This document shows, in pieces, positions 1-9,231 of a stretch of 64,000 nt of DNA. Origin of the DNA: CBDDGJ01 sp965199285 (GTDB taxonomy: Bacteria > Pseudomonadota > Alphaproteobacteria > RS24); NCBI GenBank assembly GCA_965199285.1, contig OZ240687.1:1612001-1676000 (forward strand), given 5' to 3'. Each line of letters starts with the position of its first letter. Position 1 is the stretch's first letter. Position numbers and translations under genes: made by a program. Below the pieces are notes generated by a model that saw only the letters and a list, made by a program, of their open reading frames with translations, had not been told where the DNA came from and ran no database searches.

Positions 1-108
1 TTTTTCTATCTGATGGGGCCAGATGGAACCTTCGCCACCCATTTTGACCATCAAATCACCGCCGACGCATTAGCCGAACGGCTTACCGATATTGTAGGGG
101 CGCAATAA
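1..108 (+). CDS. SCO1/SenC family protein, C-terminal fragment
   Basis: The first 35 codons of the window are open in frame 1 and end in TAA at 106-108. The visible tail, YLMGPDGTFATHFDH followed by a short helix, matches the C-terminus of SCO1/SenC proteins, including the conserved distal His of the copper-binding thioredoxin-like fold (the His in THFDH). SCO proteins deliver copper to cytochrome c oxidase at the outer face of the inner membrane. The N-terminus with the CxxxC motif lies outside the window, so the call rests on the tail alone. ribF follows after 24 bases. Confidence 0.6.
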   Translation, partial: FFYLMGPDGTFATHFDHQITADALAERLTDIVGAQ

Positions 109-132
109 TATAATGAGCAGGATAAACGCAAT

Positions 133-1131
133 ATGATTTATACGCAGCTTGCAGATATTCCGGCCGATAAAAAGCGCGCCATTATCGCGATTGGCAATTT
201 TGATGGCGTTCATTTGGGGCATCAGACAGTGATAAACGCCGCCCGCCATTATGCCGATAAAAATCATGTACCCTTAGGGGTGATGATGTTTGACCCCCAT
301 CCGAGACAATTTTTCATGCCAGACCAGCCGCCCTTTCGGTTAACGCAGCTCGCGACGCGGGCGCAATTATTGCAAGCGCAAGGGGTGGATTTTGTGCTGG
401 CACTGCCGTTTGATAAAGCGATGGCATCGCTGCCGGCCGAACAATTTATCAGTGATGTATTATGCCGCGCCTTACAAATATCCGCCATATCGGTGGGCTT
501 TAATTTCAGATTTGGCAAAGACCGCACTGGCACGCCAGACCTGCTTGAACAGGCAGGCAGCATCCATGGCTTTGCGGTTCATATTGCCGCCGCCTTTAGC
601 GGCAATGAAGAAGAGGGGGATGGTGTGGGAGAAGGCGATGATAAAGCCTATTCCTCATCCGCCATTCGTAAAGCCTTAGCAAATGGCAATGTCGAACAAG
701 CCAAAACCATGCTTGGCAGGTTTTGGGCAATCGAAGGGGAGGTCAAAAAAGGCGACCAGCGCGGCCGCACCATTGGTTTCCCGACCGCCAATATTGAGCT
801 GGCGGATTATCTACACCCTGCCTTTGGCGTATATGTCATCCGCGCCAATTTTACCTCCACCACCCAACTCGCCGCTCCATCTAGCGCACCAAAATATGGC
901 GTTGCTAATATTGGTATGCGCCCGACTGTCGGCACCTTAAAGCCGCGTTTGGAAGCGCATTTATTTGATTTTAATGCGGATATTTATGGCCAATCCCTGT
1001 CGATAGAATTATTGCATTTTTTGCGCCCCGAACAAAAATTCGGTGGTCTTGAAGCCTTGACCCAACAAATCGCCAAAGACAGCGAAATGGCGCAAGATTA
1101 TATAAGTCTTTTCAGCCGCGCTAAAGATTGA
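133..1131 (+). CDS. ribF: bifunctional riboflavin kinase / FAD synthetase
   Basis: RibF phosphorylates riboflavin to FMN and adenylylates FMN to FAD in the cytoplasm. The N-terminal FMN adenylyltransferase domain shows the nucleotidyltransferase motif IGNFDGVHLGHQ (about residues 21-32) and a YSSSAIRKAL segment near residue 175. The C-terminal flavokinase domain carries GRTIGFPTANIEL (about 211-223) and the KPRLEAHLFDF strand. The length of 332 residues is slightly long for the family because of a Glu/Gly/Asp-rich insert near residues 158-170. It is followed closely by ileS and lspA, an order common in proteobacteria. Confidence 0.95.
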   Translation: MIYTQLADIPADKKRAIIAIGNFDGVHLGHQTVINAARHYADKNHVPLGVMMFDPHPRQFFMPDQPPFRLTQLATRAQLLQAQGVDFVLALPFDKAMASLPAEQFISDVLCRALQISAISVGFNFRFGKDRTGTPDLLEQAGSIHGFAVHIAAAFSGNEEEGDGVGEGDDKAYSSSAIRKALANGNVEQAKTMLGRFWAIEGEVKKGDQRGRTIGFPTANIELADYLHPAFGVYVIRANFTSTTQLAAPSSAPKYGVANIGMRPTVGTLKPRLEAHLFDFNADIYGQSLSIELLHFLRPEQKFGGLEALTQQIAKDSEMAQDYISLFSRAKD

Positions 1132-1145
1132 TAAAAGCAGGCACA

Positions 1146-3941
1146 ATGAGCAAAAGCGACACCAGAAATTATAAAGACACATTGCGCTTGCCGCAAACCG
1201 ATTTCCCGATGAAAGCAGGCTTGCCGATGCGCGAACCGCAATGGCTGGAGAAATGGCAAAAAATGCGGCTATATCAACGCTTGCGCGAACAGGGGGAAGC
1301 CCGCGAAACCTTTATCCTGCACGATGGGCCGCCTTATGCGAATGGCGATATTCATCTTGGCCACGCGATGCAGAAAATCATTAAGGATATGATTATCCGC
1401 TCGCAACAAATGATGGGCAAAAATGCGCCTTTCGTGCCGGGATGGGATTGTCATGGCCTGCCAATTGAATGGAAAATTGAAGAACAATATCGCGCTCAAG
1501 GCAAGCGCAAAGAAGATGTGCCCGCATCCGAGTTTCGGCACGCCTGTCGGCAATTTGCGCAAAAATGGGTCGACATACAATCCGCACAATTTCAACGTCT
1601 CGGCGTGCTGGGGGATTGGGATAATCCCTATCTCACCATGAGCTATGAAGCCGAAGCGGTGATTGTCGAGGAATTTCAAAAATTCATCATGGATGGCAGC
1701 CTCTATCGCGGCTCCAAGCCCGTGATGTGGTCAATCGTTGAAAAAACCGCTTTGGCGGAAGCAGAAGTCGAATATGAAGAGCATGTCTCGCCAACCATAT
1801 TTGTCAAATTCCCGATTAAAGATGAAACCGATCTTTTTGCGATGATTTGGACCACCACACCTTGGACCATTCCGGGTAATCGGGCGATAGCCTATGCCGA
1901 AAACCTGCCCTATGGGATTTATCAAACCCCGCATGGCAGAGTGATTTTATGCGATGATTTGGCCGAACGCGTATTGGCAGCAGGCGAGATTGATGAAGTC
2001 ACACGGCTTGGCGATATTGACCCTGCCGGTCTGGTGGCGCGCCATCCCTTGCACGGGCAAGGCTATGAATTTGATGTGCCAATTTTGGCAGGTGATTTTG
2101 TCACCGATGAAACCGGTACGGGTCTGGTGCATATTGCGCCAGGACATGGGCAGGATGATTTTGAGCTTGGCATAAAGCATAATATTGACGTGCCTTTCAT
2201 GATTGATGAGGCAGGTATTTATTACGAACATGTGCCGCTTTTTGCCGGCCGCTGCGTGCTTACCGAAAAGGGTAAAAATGGCGATGCCAATAGCGCGGTT
2301 ATCGACGCGCTTACAGAGGCAAAAGCGCTTTTTGCGCAAGGCAAATTGCGGCATCAATATCCGCATAGTTGGCGGTCAAAAGCGCCCTTGATTTTCCGCA
2401 ATACGCCGCAATGGTTTGTCTCTATGCAGCATAATGATTTGCGCCAAAAAGCACTGGCCGCGATTGATGAAGTCGAATGGTTGCCGACAACAGGCCGCAA
2501 CCGCATTTATGCAATGATTGAGCAACGGCCGGATTGGGTATTATCGCGCCAGCGCGCCTGGGGGGTTCCGTTGACTATTTTTGTGCATAAACAATCGGGC
2601 GAGATTTTGCGTGATGCGGCGGTGAATGAACGGATTGCCGCACGGGTTCGGCAAGGCGGGGCGGATGCGTGGTTTGATGATAATCCGCAAGATTTTCTAG
2701 GCTCTGATTACGCGCTTAGCGATTATGAGCAGGTGCAAGATATTCTCGATGTCTGGTTTGATAGTGGCAGCAGCCATGCTTATGTGCTGGAAGCGCGTGA
2801 CGAGCTTTACAGCCCAGCCGAGCTTTATATGGAAGGCTCTGACCAGCATCGCGGCTGGTTTCAATCTTCGCTTTTGGAGGCTTGTGCGACGCGGGGGCAT
2901 GCCCCTTATAAGCAGGTTTTGACGCATGGCTTTGTGGTTGACCAAAAGGGTAAGAAAATGTCGAAATCAAGCGGCAAAGCGCTTACACCTGAAAAAATCG
3001 TCCAGCAATCTGGCGCTGAGATTATTCGCCTTTGGGTCGCCAGCAGCGATTTTACCGAAGATTTGCGGATTGGTGATGAGATTATTAAAAATGCCACCGA
3101 TGCGTATCGGAAAATGCGCAATACATTGCGCTTTATTTTGGGCAATATAAATGATTATGAGCCGTCTGAAACCATCCCAATAGAGGATATGCCGGAGCTG
3201 GAACGTTATATTCTGCATCGGCTGGCGGTGTTGGAGCCACAAATTCGCGCCCATTATACGACTTATGAATTTCGCCGCGTCTTCCAGCTTTTGTTTAATT
3301 TCATGACGGTTGATTTATCGGCATTTTATTTTGATATTCGCAAAGACGCGCTTTATTGCGATGCGCCGACTAGCCTTAATCGGCGCGCCTGCCAGCAGGT
3401 TCTTGACCAGCTTTTCCATTGCCTCACCGCATGGCTGGCACCGATTTTATGCTTCACGATGGAGGAAGTGTGGCAAAGCCGATTTGCGGATGAAGATGAT
3501 AGCGTCCATTTACGGTTATTTTCTGACCTACCCGCCGATTGGCAAGATGATGGCTTGGCGGAAAAATGGGAACAGCTAAGGCTCATCCGGCGGGTTGTCA
3601 CCGGCGCGCTTGAGATTGAACGGACCCAAAAGCGCATTGGCTCTTCACTGGAAGCCGCGCCGCAGGTCTATATTGAGGATGCGGCGCTATTTGCTTTGAC
3701 AGAAGATAGTGAGATGGCTGATTTATGTATCACCTCACAAATTGAGATCATTCATGGCGCTGCCCCGAAATCCGCTTTTGGGCTGGAAGATGTGGCGGGC
3801 ATTGGCGTTGTGCCGCAATTAGCGCAAGGCAAAAAATGCCAACGCTCTTGGAAAATTCTTGCCGATATTGGTGCCGACCCTGATTATCCCGATTTAAGCC
3901 CGCGCGATGCGGCTGCCGTGCGCGCTTTTGATGCGCAATAA
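1146..3941 (+). CDS. ileS: isoleucyl-tRNA synthetase
   Basis: This class I synthetase charges tRNA-Ile. The HIGH signature appears as HLGH in the segment DGPPYANGDIHLGHAMQK near residue 70, and the KMSKS loop is intact near residue 605. The editing (CP1) domain lies between them. An in-frame TTG at 1128 would extend the gene into ribF; the ATG at 1146 (MSKSDTRNYK) was preferred. The C-terminus contains GKKCQRSWK where zinc-binding IleRS proteins have paired Cys-x-x-Cys motifs, and it ends soon after at SPRDAAAVRAFDAQ, so the C-terminal zinc site looks lost. Length is 931 residues. lspA overlaps the 3' end. Confidence 0.96.
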   Translation: MSKSDTRNYKDTLRLPQTDFPMKAGLPMREPQWLEKWQKMRLYQRLREQGEARETFILHDGPPYANGDIHLGHAMQKIIKDMIIRSQQMMGKNAPFVPGWDCHGLPIEWKIEEQYRAQGKRKEDVPASEFRHACRQFAQKWVDIQSAQFQRLGVLGDWDNPYLTMSYEAEAVIVEEFQKFIMDGSLYRGSKPVMWSIVEKTALAEAEVEYEEHVSPTIFVKFPIKDETDLFAMIWTTTPWTIPGNRAIAYAENLPYGIYQTPHGRVILCDDLAERVLAAGEIDEVTRLGDIDPAGLVARHPLHGQGYEFDVPILAGDFVTDETGTGLVHIAPGHGQDDFELGIKHNIDVPFMIDEAGIYYEHVPLFAGRCVLTEKGKNGDANSAVIDALTEAKALFAQGKLRHQYPHSWRSKAPLIFRNTPQWFVSMQHNDLRQKALAAIDEVEWLPTTGRNRIYAMIEQRPDWVLSRQRAWGVPLTIFVHKQSGEILRDAAVNERIAARVRQGGADAWFDDNPQDFLGSDYALSDYEQVQDILDVWFDSGSSHAYVLEARDELYSPAELYMEGSDQHRGWFQSSLLEACATRGHAPYKQVLTHGFVVDQKGKKMSKSSGKALTPEKIVQQSGAEIIRLWVASSDFTEDLRIGDEIIKNATDAYRKMRNTLRFILGNINDYEPSETIPIEDMPELERYILHRLAVLEPQIRAHYTTYEFRRVFQLLFNFMTVDLSAFYFDIRKDALYCDAPTSLNRRACQQVLDQLFHCLTAWLAPILCFTMEEVWQSRFADEDDSVHLRLFSDLPADWQDDGLAEKWEQLRLIRRVVTGALEIERTQKRIGSSLEAAPQVYIEDAALFALTEDSEMADLCITSQIEIIHGAAPKSAFGLEDVAGIGVVPQLAQGKKCQRSWKILADIGADPDYPDLSPRDAAAVRAFDAQ

Positions 3942-4404
3942 AGGGTTCATCATCATGGGGGGGCTTATCTGCCTTGACCAGATAAGCAAATTTGCCATTC
4001 TTGCTATATTTGCCGAGCTGACCGCGCCGCTGCCCATCCTGCCATTTATGGATTTCACCTTGATTTGGAATAAGGGCATAAGCTATGGCTTATTTGCCTC
4101 TGACACGGCCTCTACGCGCTGGCTTTTAACCGCTATTATGATGACCATTACGCTTTACATGCTATGGCTGTGGCGGCAAGAAAGCAAACCACTTGCGCGG
4201 GCGGGCTTTGCCCTTATCATGAGCGGCGCAATCGGCAATATTATTGACCGGCTTTATCATGGCGCGGTGGTTGATTTTATCTCGCTCTATTGGCAGGGCT
4301 ATTATTGGTATGTGTTTAATCTCGCCGATATATTCATCACGCTTGGCGCGGCGGCGCTTATCTTTAGCGCCTTCATAAAACCCAATCCTAAAAAACCCCT
4401 ATAA
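3931..4404 (+). CDS. lspA: lipoprotein signal peptidase (signal peptidase II)
   Basis: LspA cleaves the signal peptide of prolipoproteins in the inner membrane. Four hydrophobic segments are visible, with the LDQISK motif in the first, and the two catalytic aspartate blocks GNIIDRLYHGAVVDFI and FNLADIFI. The ATG at 3931 overlaps the ileS stop by 11 bases; an upstream in-frame ATG at 3907 would give eight more residues inside ileS and is less likely. A predicted lipoprotein substrate is encoded immediately downstream. Confidence 0.93.
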   Translation: MRNKGFIIMGGLICLDQISKFAILAIFAELTAPLPILPFMDFTLIWNKGISYGLFASDTASTRWLLTAIMMTITLYMLWLWRQESKPLARAGFALIMSGAIGNIIDRLYHGAVVDFISLYWQGYYWYVFNLADIFITLGAAALIFSAFIKPNPKKPL

Positions 4405-4463
4405 TTCTATTATCGTGCTAAAACAAGACTTGAGATGAGCTGAAAAAACTTTATAAAGACGAT

Positions 4464-4904
4464 ATGATAATGCACAAAAAATATCTGCTATTGAGCCTGG
4501 CAAGCCTGTTGCTTTTGCCATCCTGCGAATCGATTAGAGAGGGGTTGGGGTTTGAAAAAGACCCGCCTAAAGAATTTATCATCAGCACCAAACCCGCTTT
4601 GACCTTGCCGCCAGACTATAATTTGCGCCCACCCCAACCAGGTGAACGGGTGCGCACCGCACCGAGCAGTGCCGAAGTGACTTATTTTATTTTAACCGGG
4701 CGGGAGATTGCGGAGCCGGAAAATCTAAGCGGCGGCGAGCGTAATTTCCTTGACAAGGCTGGTGCGAGTGACCGCAATGCCGGGGTACGGATTGAGCTGG
4801 ATAATGAAGCCCGGCAAACGGTGAGCAAAGACCCGTTGCTGGTTGAAAGCATCGCGATTAAGACAGATGCTATTAAGACAGACTCTATTAAGACGGGCGA
4901 ATGA
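4464..4904 (+). CDS. DUF3035-like lipoprotein
   Basis: A 146-residue exported protein with a hydrophobic N-terminal segment ending in the lipobox LLPSC, so it should be lipidated on the Cys near residue 20 after processing by LspA, its upstream neighbour. The segment PALTLPPDYNLRPPQPGE is characteristic of the alphaproteobacterial DUF3035 family, whose function is not established. The tail contains three tandem copies of an IKTD/IKTG unit. The alternative start at 4470 (MHKKYLL) is equally reasonable. The gene overlaps the downstream M16 peptidase by 4 bases (ATGA). Confidence 0.75.
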   Translation: MIMHKKYLLLSLASLLLLPSCESIREGLGFEKDPPKEFIISTKPALTLPPDYNLRPPQPGERVRTAPSSAEVTYFILTGREIAEPENLSGGERNFLDKAGASDRNAGVRIELDNEARQTVSKDPLLVESIAIKTDAIKTDSIKTGE

Positions 4905-6271
4905 TTCGTATTTTTCGGCTTCGGTTTTGCGTCTTAGGTTTATTTTTAATATGTGGTAGCCCCCCTTTCGCACAAGCCGAGATAGCACCGCAAACCGCAA
5001 TTCTTGATAATGGTCTGCAAATCGTGGTGGTCTCAGATCATCGCCTGCCGACAATCATTCATATGTTATGGTATCGGGTGGGTGCGGCGAATGAGCCAGA
5101 GGGCAAATCGGGCGTGGCGCATTTTTTTGAGCATTTAATGTTCAAAGGCACAAAGACTTATGAAGATGGCGCGTTTGATAAAATCATGCAAGCGCTTGGC
5201 GGCGAACATAATGCGTTTACCAGCCAAGATTTCACGGTCTATCACCAAAAGGCGCATAAATCGGCCTTGCCGCAACTAATGGCGCTGGAGGCCGACCGGA
5301 TGGTCAATCTTGAGCTGACGCTTGAAAATATCCGCACCGAACGTGATGTTGTAATCGCCGAACGCGCCCAAAGGGTGGATAATCGACCATCGGCGCGGCT
5401 TAATGAAAAAATGATGCAGCAGCTTTTTGGCGACCACCCTTATGGCGATCCGGTGATTGGCTGGCCGGAGGAAATTGAGGCCTTAAATTATGATGATGCG
5501 GTGGAATTTTATCAAAATTATTATGCCCCAAATTTTGCCACTCTTGTGGTGCTTGGCGATGTCACTTTGCAAGAGGTGGTGAGGTTGGCGGAGGCAAGCT
5601 ATGGCAAAATTCCGGCAAGTCCAGCGCCGGAGCCAAAAATCCCAACTGTCGATATTCCGATACAGAAAAGCGATGAACCGCTTATCGAGCAGGCTGATTT
5701 TGGCCGCCCTTTGGTGCAACGCATTTATGCTTTGCCGCAATGGACCCCCGAAACAGCGGAAGACTTTGCCGCCCTCGATATGGCGGTTTATATCCTAACC
5801 AATGAGGTGACGGGGCGGTTGGTGCAGCGGCTTATTCGAGATGAAAATCTTGCCCATGAATTATATGGATATTCACAAGATGGGTTGCAATCTTACGGGT
5901 TGAGCAAATTTTATATTGAAGCCCAAGCGCAAGGCACGCAAGAAAAAATAATCGCGATTTTGGATGAAGAGATTGCCCGCCTGATTGAGGAAGGCGTCAC
6001 CGATGATGAGCTTGCCGCCGCCAGAGCCAATCTGTTGACGCAAGAAATATTGTCACAAGATAGCCAGCAAGATGTTATCTATCAAATTGGCTATCTGGCG
6101 GGGCATAATATCCCTTTTACACAAAGGCAAAAATGGCTTGACCTTATTGGCAATATGACGGGTGCAAAAATCCAACGCGCAGCCGTCCAGTATTGGGGCA
6201 AGACTTATGCCGTTACCGGCATCGTTAGGAAAGAGAAAACATGGTTCGATCAGCTTTTATCCTTATTTTAG
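4901..6271 (+). CDS. M16 family zinc metallopeptidase (catalytic partner)
   Basis: A pitrilysin/processing-peptidase family protein with an N-terminal signal peptide (cleavage probably after AQA), which places it in the periplasm. The inverted zinc motif HxxEH is intact as HFFEH (residues 74-78), and the third ligand region reads TERDVVIAERAQ (Glu148 and Glu154). The protein is 456 residues, typical of M16B subunits. It overlaps the next gene, a non-catalytic M16 homologue, by 31 bases, as expected for heterodimeric M16B peptidases. Substrate is unknown; the lspA-lipoprotein neighbourhood points to envelope proteins or peptides. Confidence 0.9.
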   Translation: MIRIFRLRFCVLGLFLICGSPPFAQAEIAPQTAILDNGLQIVVVSDHRLPTIIHMLWYRVGAANEPEGKSGVAHFFEHLMFKGTKTYEDGAFDKIMQALGGEHNAFTSQDFTVYHQKAHKSALPQLMALEADRMVNLELTLENIRTERDVVIAERAQRVDNRPSARLNEKMMQQLFGDHPYGDPVIGWPEEIEALNYDDAVEFYQNYYAPNFATLVVLGDVTLQEVVRLAEASYGKIPASPAPEPKIPTVDIPIQKSDEPLIEQADFGRPLVQRIYALPQWTPETAEDFAALDMAVYILTNEVTGRLVQRLIRDENLAHELYGYSQDGLQSYGLSKFYIEAQAQGTQEKIIAILDEEIARLIEEGVTDDELAAARANLLTQEILSQDSQQDVIYQIGYLAGHNIPFTQRQKWLDLIGNMTGAKIQRAAVQYWGKTYAVTGIVRKEKTWFDQLLSLF

Positions 6272-7572
6272 GCCTGATTTTAGGTATGCCTCTTTTCGCA
6301 CCCGCTATGGCACTGCCGCAGGTCAAAGACATCCAAACCGAAGCAGGCATTAAAGCATGGTTGGTGGAAGATCATCGCTTGCCGCTTATTCACGTAAAAT
6401 TGCACTGGCGCGGCGGGGCGCTGGCAGACCCACAAGACCGTGAGGGATTAACCTATTTTATGGCGCAGCTTTTACGTGAAGGTGCGGGCACGCGTGATGC
6501 AAAAGCCTTTCGCGCCGCTTTGCATAAAACCGCCGCACGGGTTGAGATTATCGCCAATGCGGATGAGGTGGAAATTGAATTTAGCGTGCTAAAAAGTCAG
6601 AAACATGCTTTTCTAAACCTGTTGCGGCACGCGCTTTATCATCCCCGCTTTGATGACGCCGCAATTGATGATGCGCGGCAAATTATCTTATCCGAGCTCA
6701 ATGCCAATCAGCAATCAACCCGCGAGCGTGCTTTTTTGAACTGGCGCTGGCTGGTTTTTGGTGATCATCCCTATGCTGAGGATAGCGCTGGCACACACAT
6801 AAGCGTTAAGGCGGTGACGCGTGCTGAGCTTATCGCGCATCATAAAAAATATTTTGCCCGCGACAATCTTCTGGTAAGCGTGGTTGGCGACATCACAGAA
6901 GCGGAAACCAAAAAAATGCTGGATATGTTGCTGGCAGAGCTTCCCGAAAAAGCGCAGCTTGCCGTGCCGCCATCAGTACAAATAGATACGAAAAAAGATT
7001 ATATATTTGAACGCCGCGCCGTGCCGCAGAGCATGATTGTGTTTGGGCATGAAGGGTTGCCCTTCAAACATCCCGATTTTTATGCCGCAAGTTTGGTTAA
7101 TCATATTTTAGGGGGCGGCGGCTTAAGCGCGCGCTTGATGCAGGAAATCCGCGAAGCGCGCGGGCTTAGCTATGGTATTTATAGTTATTTTGTCCAATTC
7201 CGTCTCGCCCCGCTATGGCTTGGCAGTTTTTCAACCAAGCACGAAACACAAGATGAAGCGGTTCGGGTTTTGCGCGATGAAATTCGCCGCCTCACCCAAC
7301 ACGGCATAAGCGCGGCAGAGCTTGCCCGCGCGAAGGATTATATTATTGGTTCTTATCCTTTGCGCTTTTCGTCCAGCACGTCTATTTTAAGGCAATTAAA
7401 CGAGTTGCAGGTGCATGGGGTTGCGGCCAATTATTTTCAGACCCGCAATCAGAAATTTGCTGCTGTTAGCCTCGAACAGGCCAATCGTGTCGCCGCCGAT
7501 TTTTTTCAAGCCGATAGGCTCTTTATCACCTCAATCGGCGAACATGAAATAGATAAAGCGGTTTTGGATTAG
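6241..7572 (+). CDS. M16 family peptidase-like protein, degenerate active site
   Basis: A 443-residue homologue of the preceding peptidase with its own signal peptide (APAMA, then LPQVK). At the position of the zinc motif it reads YFMAQ instead of HxxEH, so zinc ligands and catalytic Glu are missing. The C-terminal half keeps the substrate-binding features, including the glycine-rich LGGGGLSARLMQEIREARGLSYGIYS segment (about residues 288-313), which corresponds to the flexible Gly-rich loop and conserved R/Y of non-catalytic processing-peptidase subunits. It most likely forms a heterodimer with the upstream protein. Confidence 0.88.
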   Translation: MVRSAFILILGLILGMPLFAPAMALPQVKDIQTEAGIKAWLVEDHRLPLIHVKLHWRGGALADPQDREGLTYFMAQLLREGAGTRDAKAFRAALHKTAARVEIIANADEVEIEFSVLKSQKHAFLNLLRHALYHPRFDDAAIDDARQIILSELNANQQSTRERAFLNWRWLVFGDHPYAEDSAGTHISVKAVTRAELIAHHKKYFARDNLLVSVVGDITEAETKKMLDMLLAELPEKAQLAVPPSVQIDTKKDYIFERRAVPQSMIVFGHEGLPFKHPDFYAASLVNHILGGGGLSARLMQEIREARGLSYGIYSYFVQFRLAPLWLGSFSTKHETQDEAVRVLRDEIRRLTQHGISAAELARAKDYIIGSYPLRFSSSTSILRQLNELQVHGVAANYFQTRNQKFAAVSLEQANRVAADFFQADRLFITSIGEHEIDKAVLD

Positions 7573-7575
7573 GCC

Positions 7576-8367
7576 ATGTTCTTTTTTCCGCTTTTTGATG
7601 ATAATCCAACCCACCGCCACCCGCTTATAACATGGCTGATTTTAGCCGCTTGCGTGCTGGTTTTTTTATGGCAAGCAAGCCTACCTTTTGAAGCAGCGCG
7701 CGATTTTATTGGCGCTTATGGATTTACGCCGCGCTTATTTTTTGAACAGCGCGAGATGCTGCCCCTGTTCTCATCCATGTTTATGCATGGCGGTTGGGCG
7801 CATCTTCTCGGCAATATGCTATATCTTTATATTTTCGCTGATAATATTGAAGACTCAATGGGCAAGGGGCGGTTTATCATATTTTATAGCCTATGCGGTA
7901 TTGCCGCAGCGCTCACGCAAGGGCTGATAGACCCGGCTTCTGAAATCCCGATGGTAGGCGCGAGCGGGGCGATTGCCGGCGTTTTGGGCGGCTATCTGAT
8001 GCTGCACCCACGCGCTAATATACGCTGTCTTATTGGCATTTTCATCTTCTTTCGGGTGATGAATATCCCTGCTTTTATTGTGCTTGGCGGGTGGATTATG
8101 TTGCAATTTGTCAATCTTGGACAATTTGACTCCGAGACCGGCGGGGTCGCTTATTTTGCTCATATTGGCGGATTTATTGCCGGTATGGTGCTGATACCAT
8201 TTTTCAAAAAAGCGCATATTCCCTTATTTGCAAAAGCGCGTTCACGTGCTTTCGCAATGCAGCCGGTTGCCGGTGCTTCAGGGCATGTTCCCATCACCCG
8301 AAAACGGAAGGAAGAAAATCCCCCAGAGAATCCATGGTCTAAAGACCCGTGGACGGATGGCGGGTGA
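7576..8367 (+). CDS. rhomboid family intramembrane serine protease
   Basis: A 263-residue polytopic protein with about six membrane segments. The catalytic dyad is visible: Ser130 in GASGAIAGVLGGY and His196 in FAHIGGFIAG. The HGGWAHLLGNMLYL segment (residues 71-84) matches the conserved His/Asn oxyanion region of rhomboids. The C-terminal 50 residues are soluble and basic, then Pro/Trp-rich. It lies only 3 bases after the M16 pair and is probably co-transcribed with it. Rhomboids cleave membrane proteins within the bilayer; the substrate cannot be read from the sequence. Confidence 0.9.
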   Translation: MFFFPLFDDNPTHRHPLITWLILAACVLVFLWQASLPFEAARDFIGAYGFTPRLFFEQREMLPLFSSMFMHGGWAHLLGNMLYLYIFADNIEDSMGKGRFIIFYSLCGIAAALTQGLIDPASEIPMVGASGAIAGVLGGYLMLHPRANIRCLIGIFIFFRVMNIPAFIVLGGWIMLQFVNLGQFDSETGGVAYFAHIGGFIAGMVLIPFFKKAHIPLFAKARSRAFAMQPVAGASGHVPITRKRKEENPPENPWSKDPWTDGG

Positions 8368-8482
8368 TCATCATTTTCTCCCAAAAAGAGATAAGTGCAA
8401 AAGAGATTATACAATAGGTGACGCATGCCCTAAAAAAGGGTACACTATGAAGATGGGTTATCGATTCGGAGAATAGATAAAT

Positions 8483-9223
8483 ATGGATTGGTTTGAAAAT
8501 TTTGTGGAATGGCTGCGCGATCTCATATTTGCGCTACAATCACCAGAAGATATATGGCAAGCATTAGCGCTTGAGATTGCCGAAAACCCAGAATTTTATG
8601 CTGGTGGTGCTTTGGGTGTCGCAATATTATTATTTCTCGTTTTAATCATAACCTCGCTTCGAAAAGGTAAACACAAGCACCCCGCTCAAGAAAAAGCAGC
8701 ACAAAATTTAGTAAACCCACTTGCAGCAGACAATCAAGAAGATCATCAATCTGATGTTCCAAAAGCAGAAGAAGAGCTTACCATGCTTATTCGAAATGAT
8801 TTGGGCGAAGAATTGAAAGATGAGGCGGAAGAGATTTCACAACAAGCCTCATCATTGGTTAATGCTTTATATCAAGATAGTGAAACACCCATTGAAATGG
8901 AACCACCGGCGATCACTGAAGATGATGATGCATCGGCTCAACAATTTACTGCTGAAGATATAATTGCCAATCATACAGATAATGTTGCCGCTCCTATCCC
9001 GCCACGTGGTACACCTCCGGAGGAGGTGATCCCTCACCCTCAGGAAGAAGATGAAGCGCAAGAAGATGCTACTTTTATAGTTGAAGAAAAACTTGCGCAT
9101 ATCGACCAAAAAATGCATGATTTGCGTGATCTTTATAAGGCGGGTCTGATTGTGCCGGAACTTTATATTCTCAAAACGCGTGAATATGCTGAAGAAGCTG
9201 AACAGGTCACCATAAATACGTGA
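8483..9223 (+). CDS. membrane-anchored acidic protein with a SHOCT-like tail
   Basis: I do not recognise a full-length family. The 246-residue protein has one strong membrane segment (about residues 40-60), a short basic stretch, then about 140 residues rich in Glu, Asp and Gln that look disordered. The last 45 residues, with DLYKAGLIVPELYILKTREYAE, resemble the SHOCT short oligomerisation motif (two amphipathic helices with a G-L/I-I-x-x-x-E core). GGAG stands upstream of the ATG. The coding sequence is richer in A+T than the neighbouring genes. It ends 8 bases from the convergent metC-like gene. Confidence 0.6.
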   Translation: MDWFENFVEWLRDLIFALQSPEDIWQALALEIAENPEFYAGGALGVAILLFLVLIITSLRKGKHKHPAQEKAAQNLVNPLAADNQEDHQSDVPKAEEELTMLIRNDLGEELKDEAEEISQQASSLVNALYQDSETPIEMEPPAITEDDDASAQQFTAEDIIANHTDNVAAPIPPRGTPPEEVIPHPQEEDEAQEDATFIVEEKLAHIDQKMHDLRDLYKAGLIVPELYILKTREYAEEAEQVTINT

Positions 9224-9231
9224 TTCCTATC

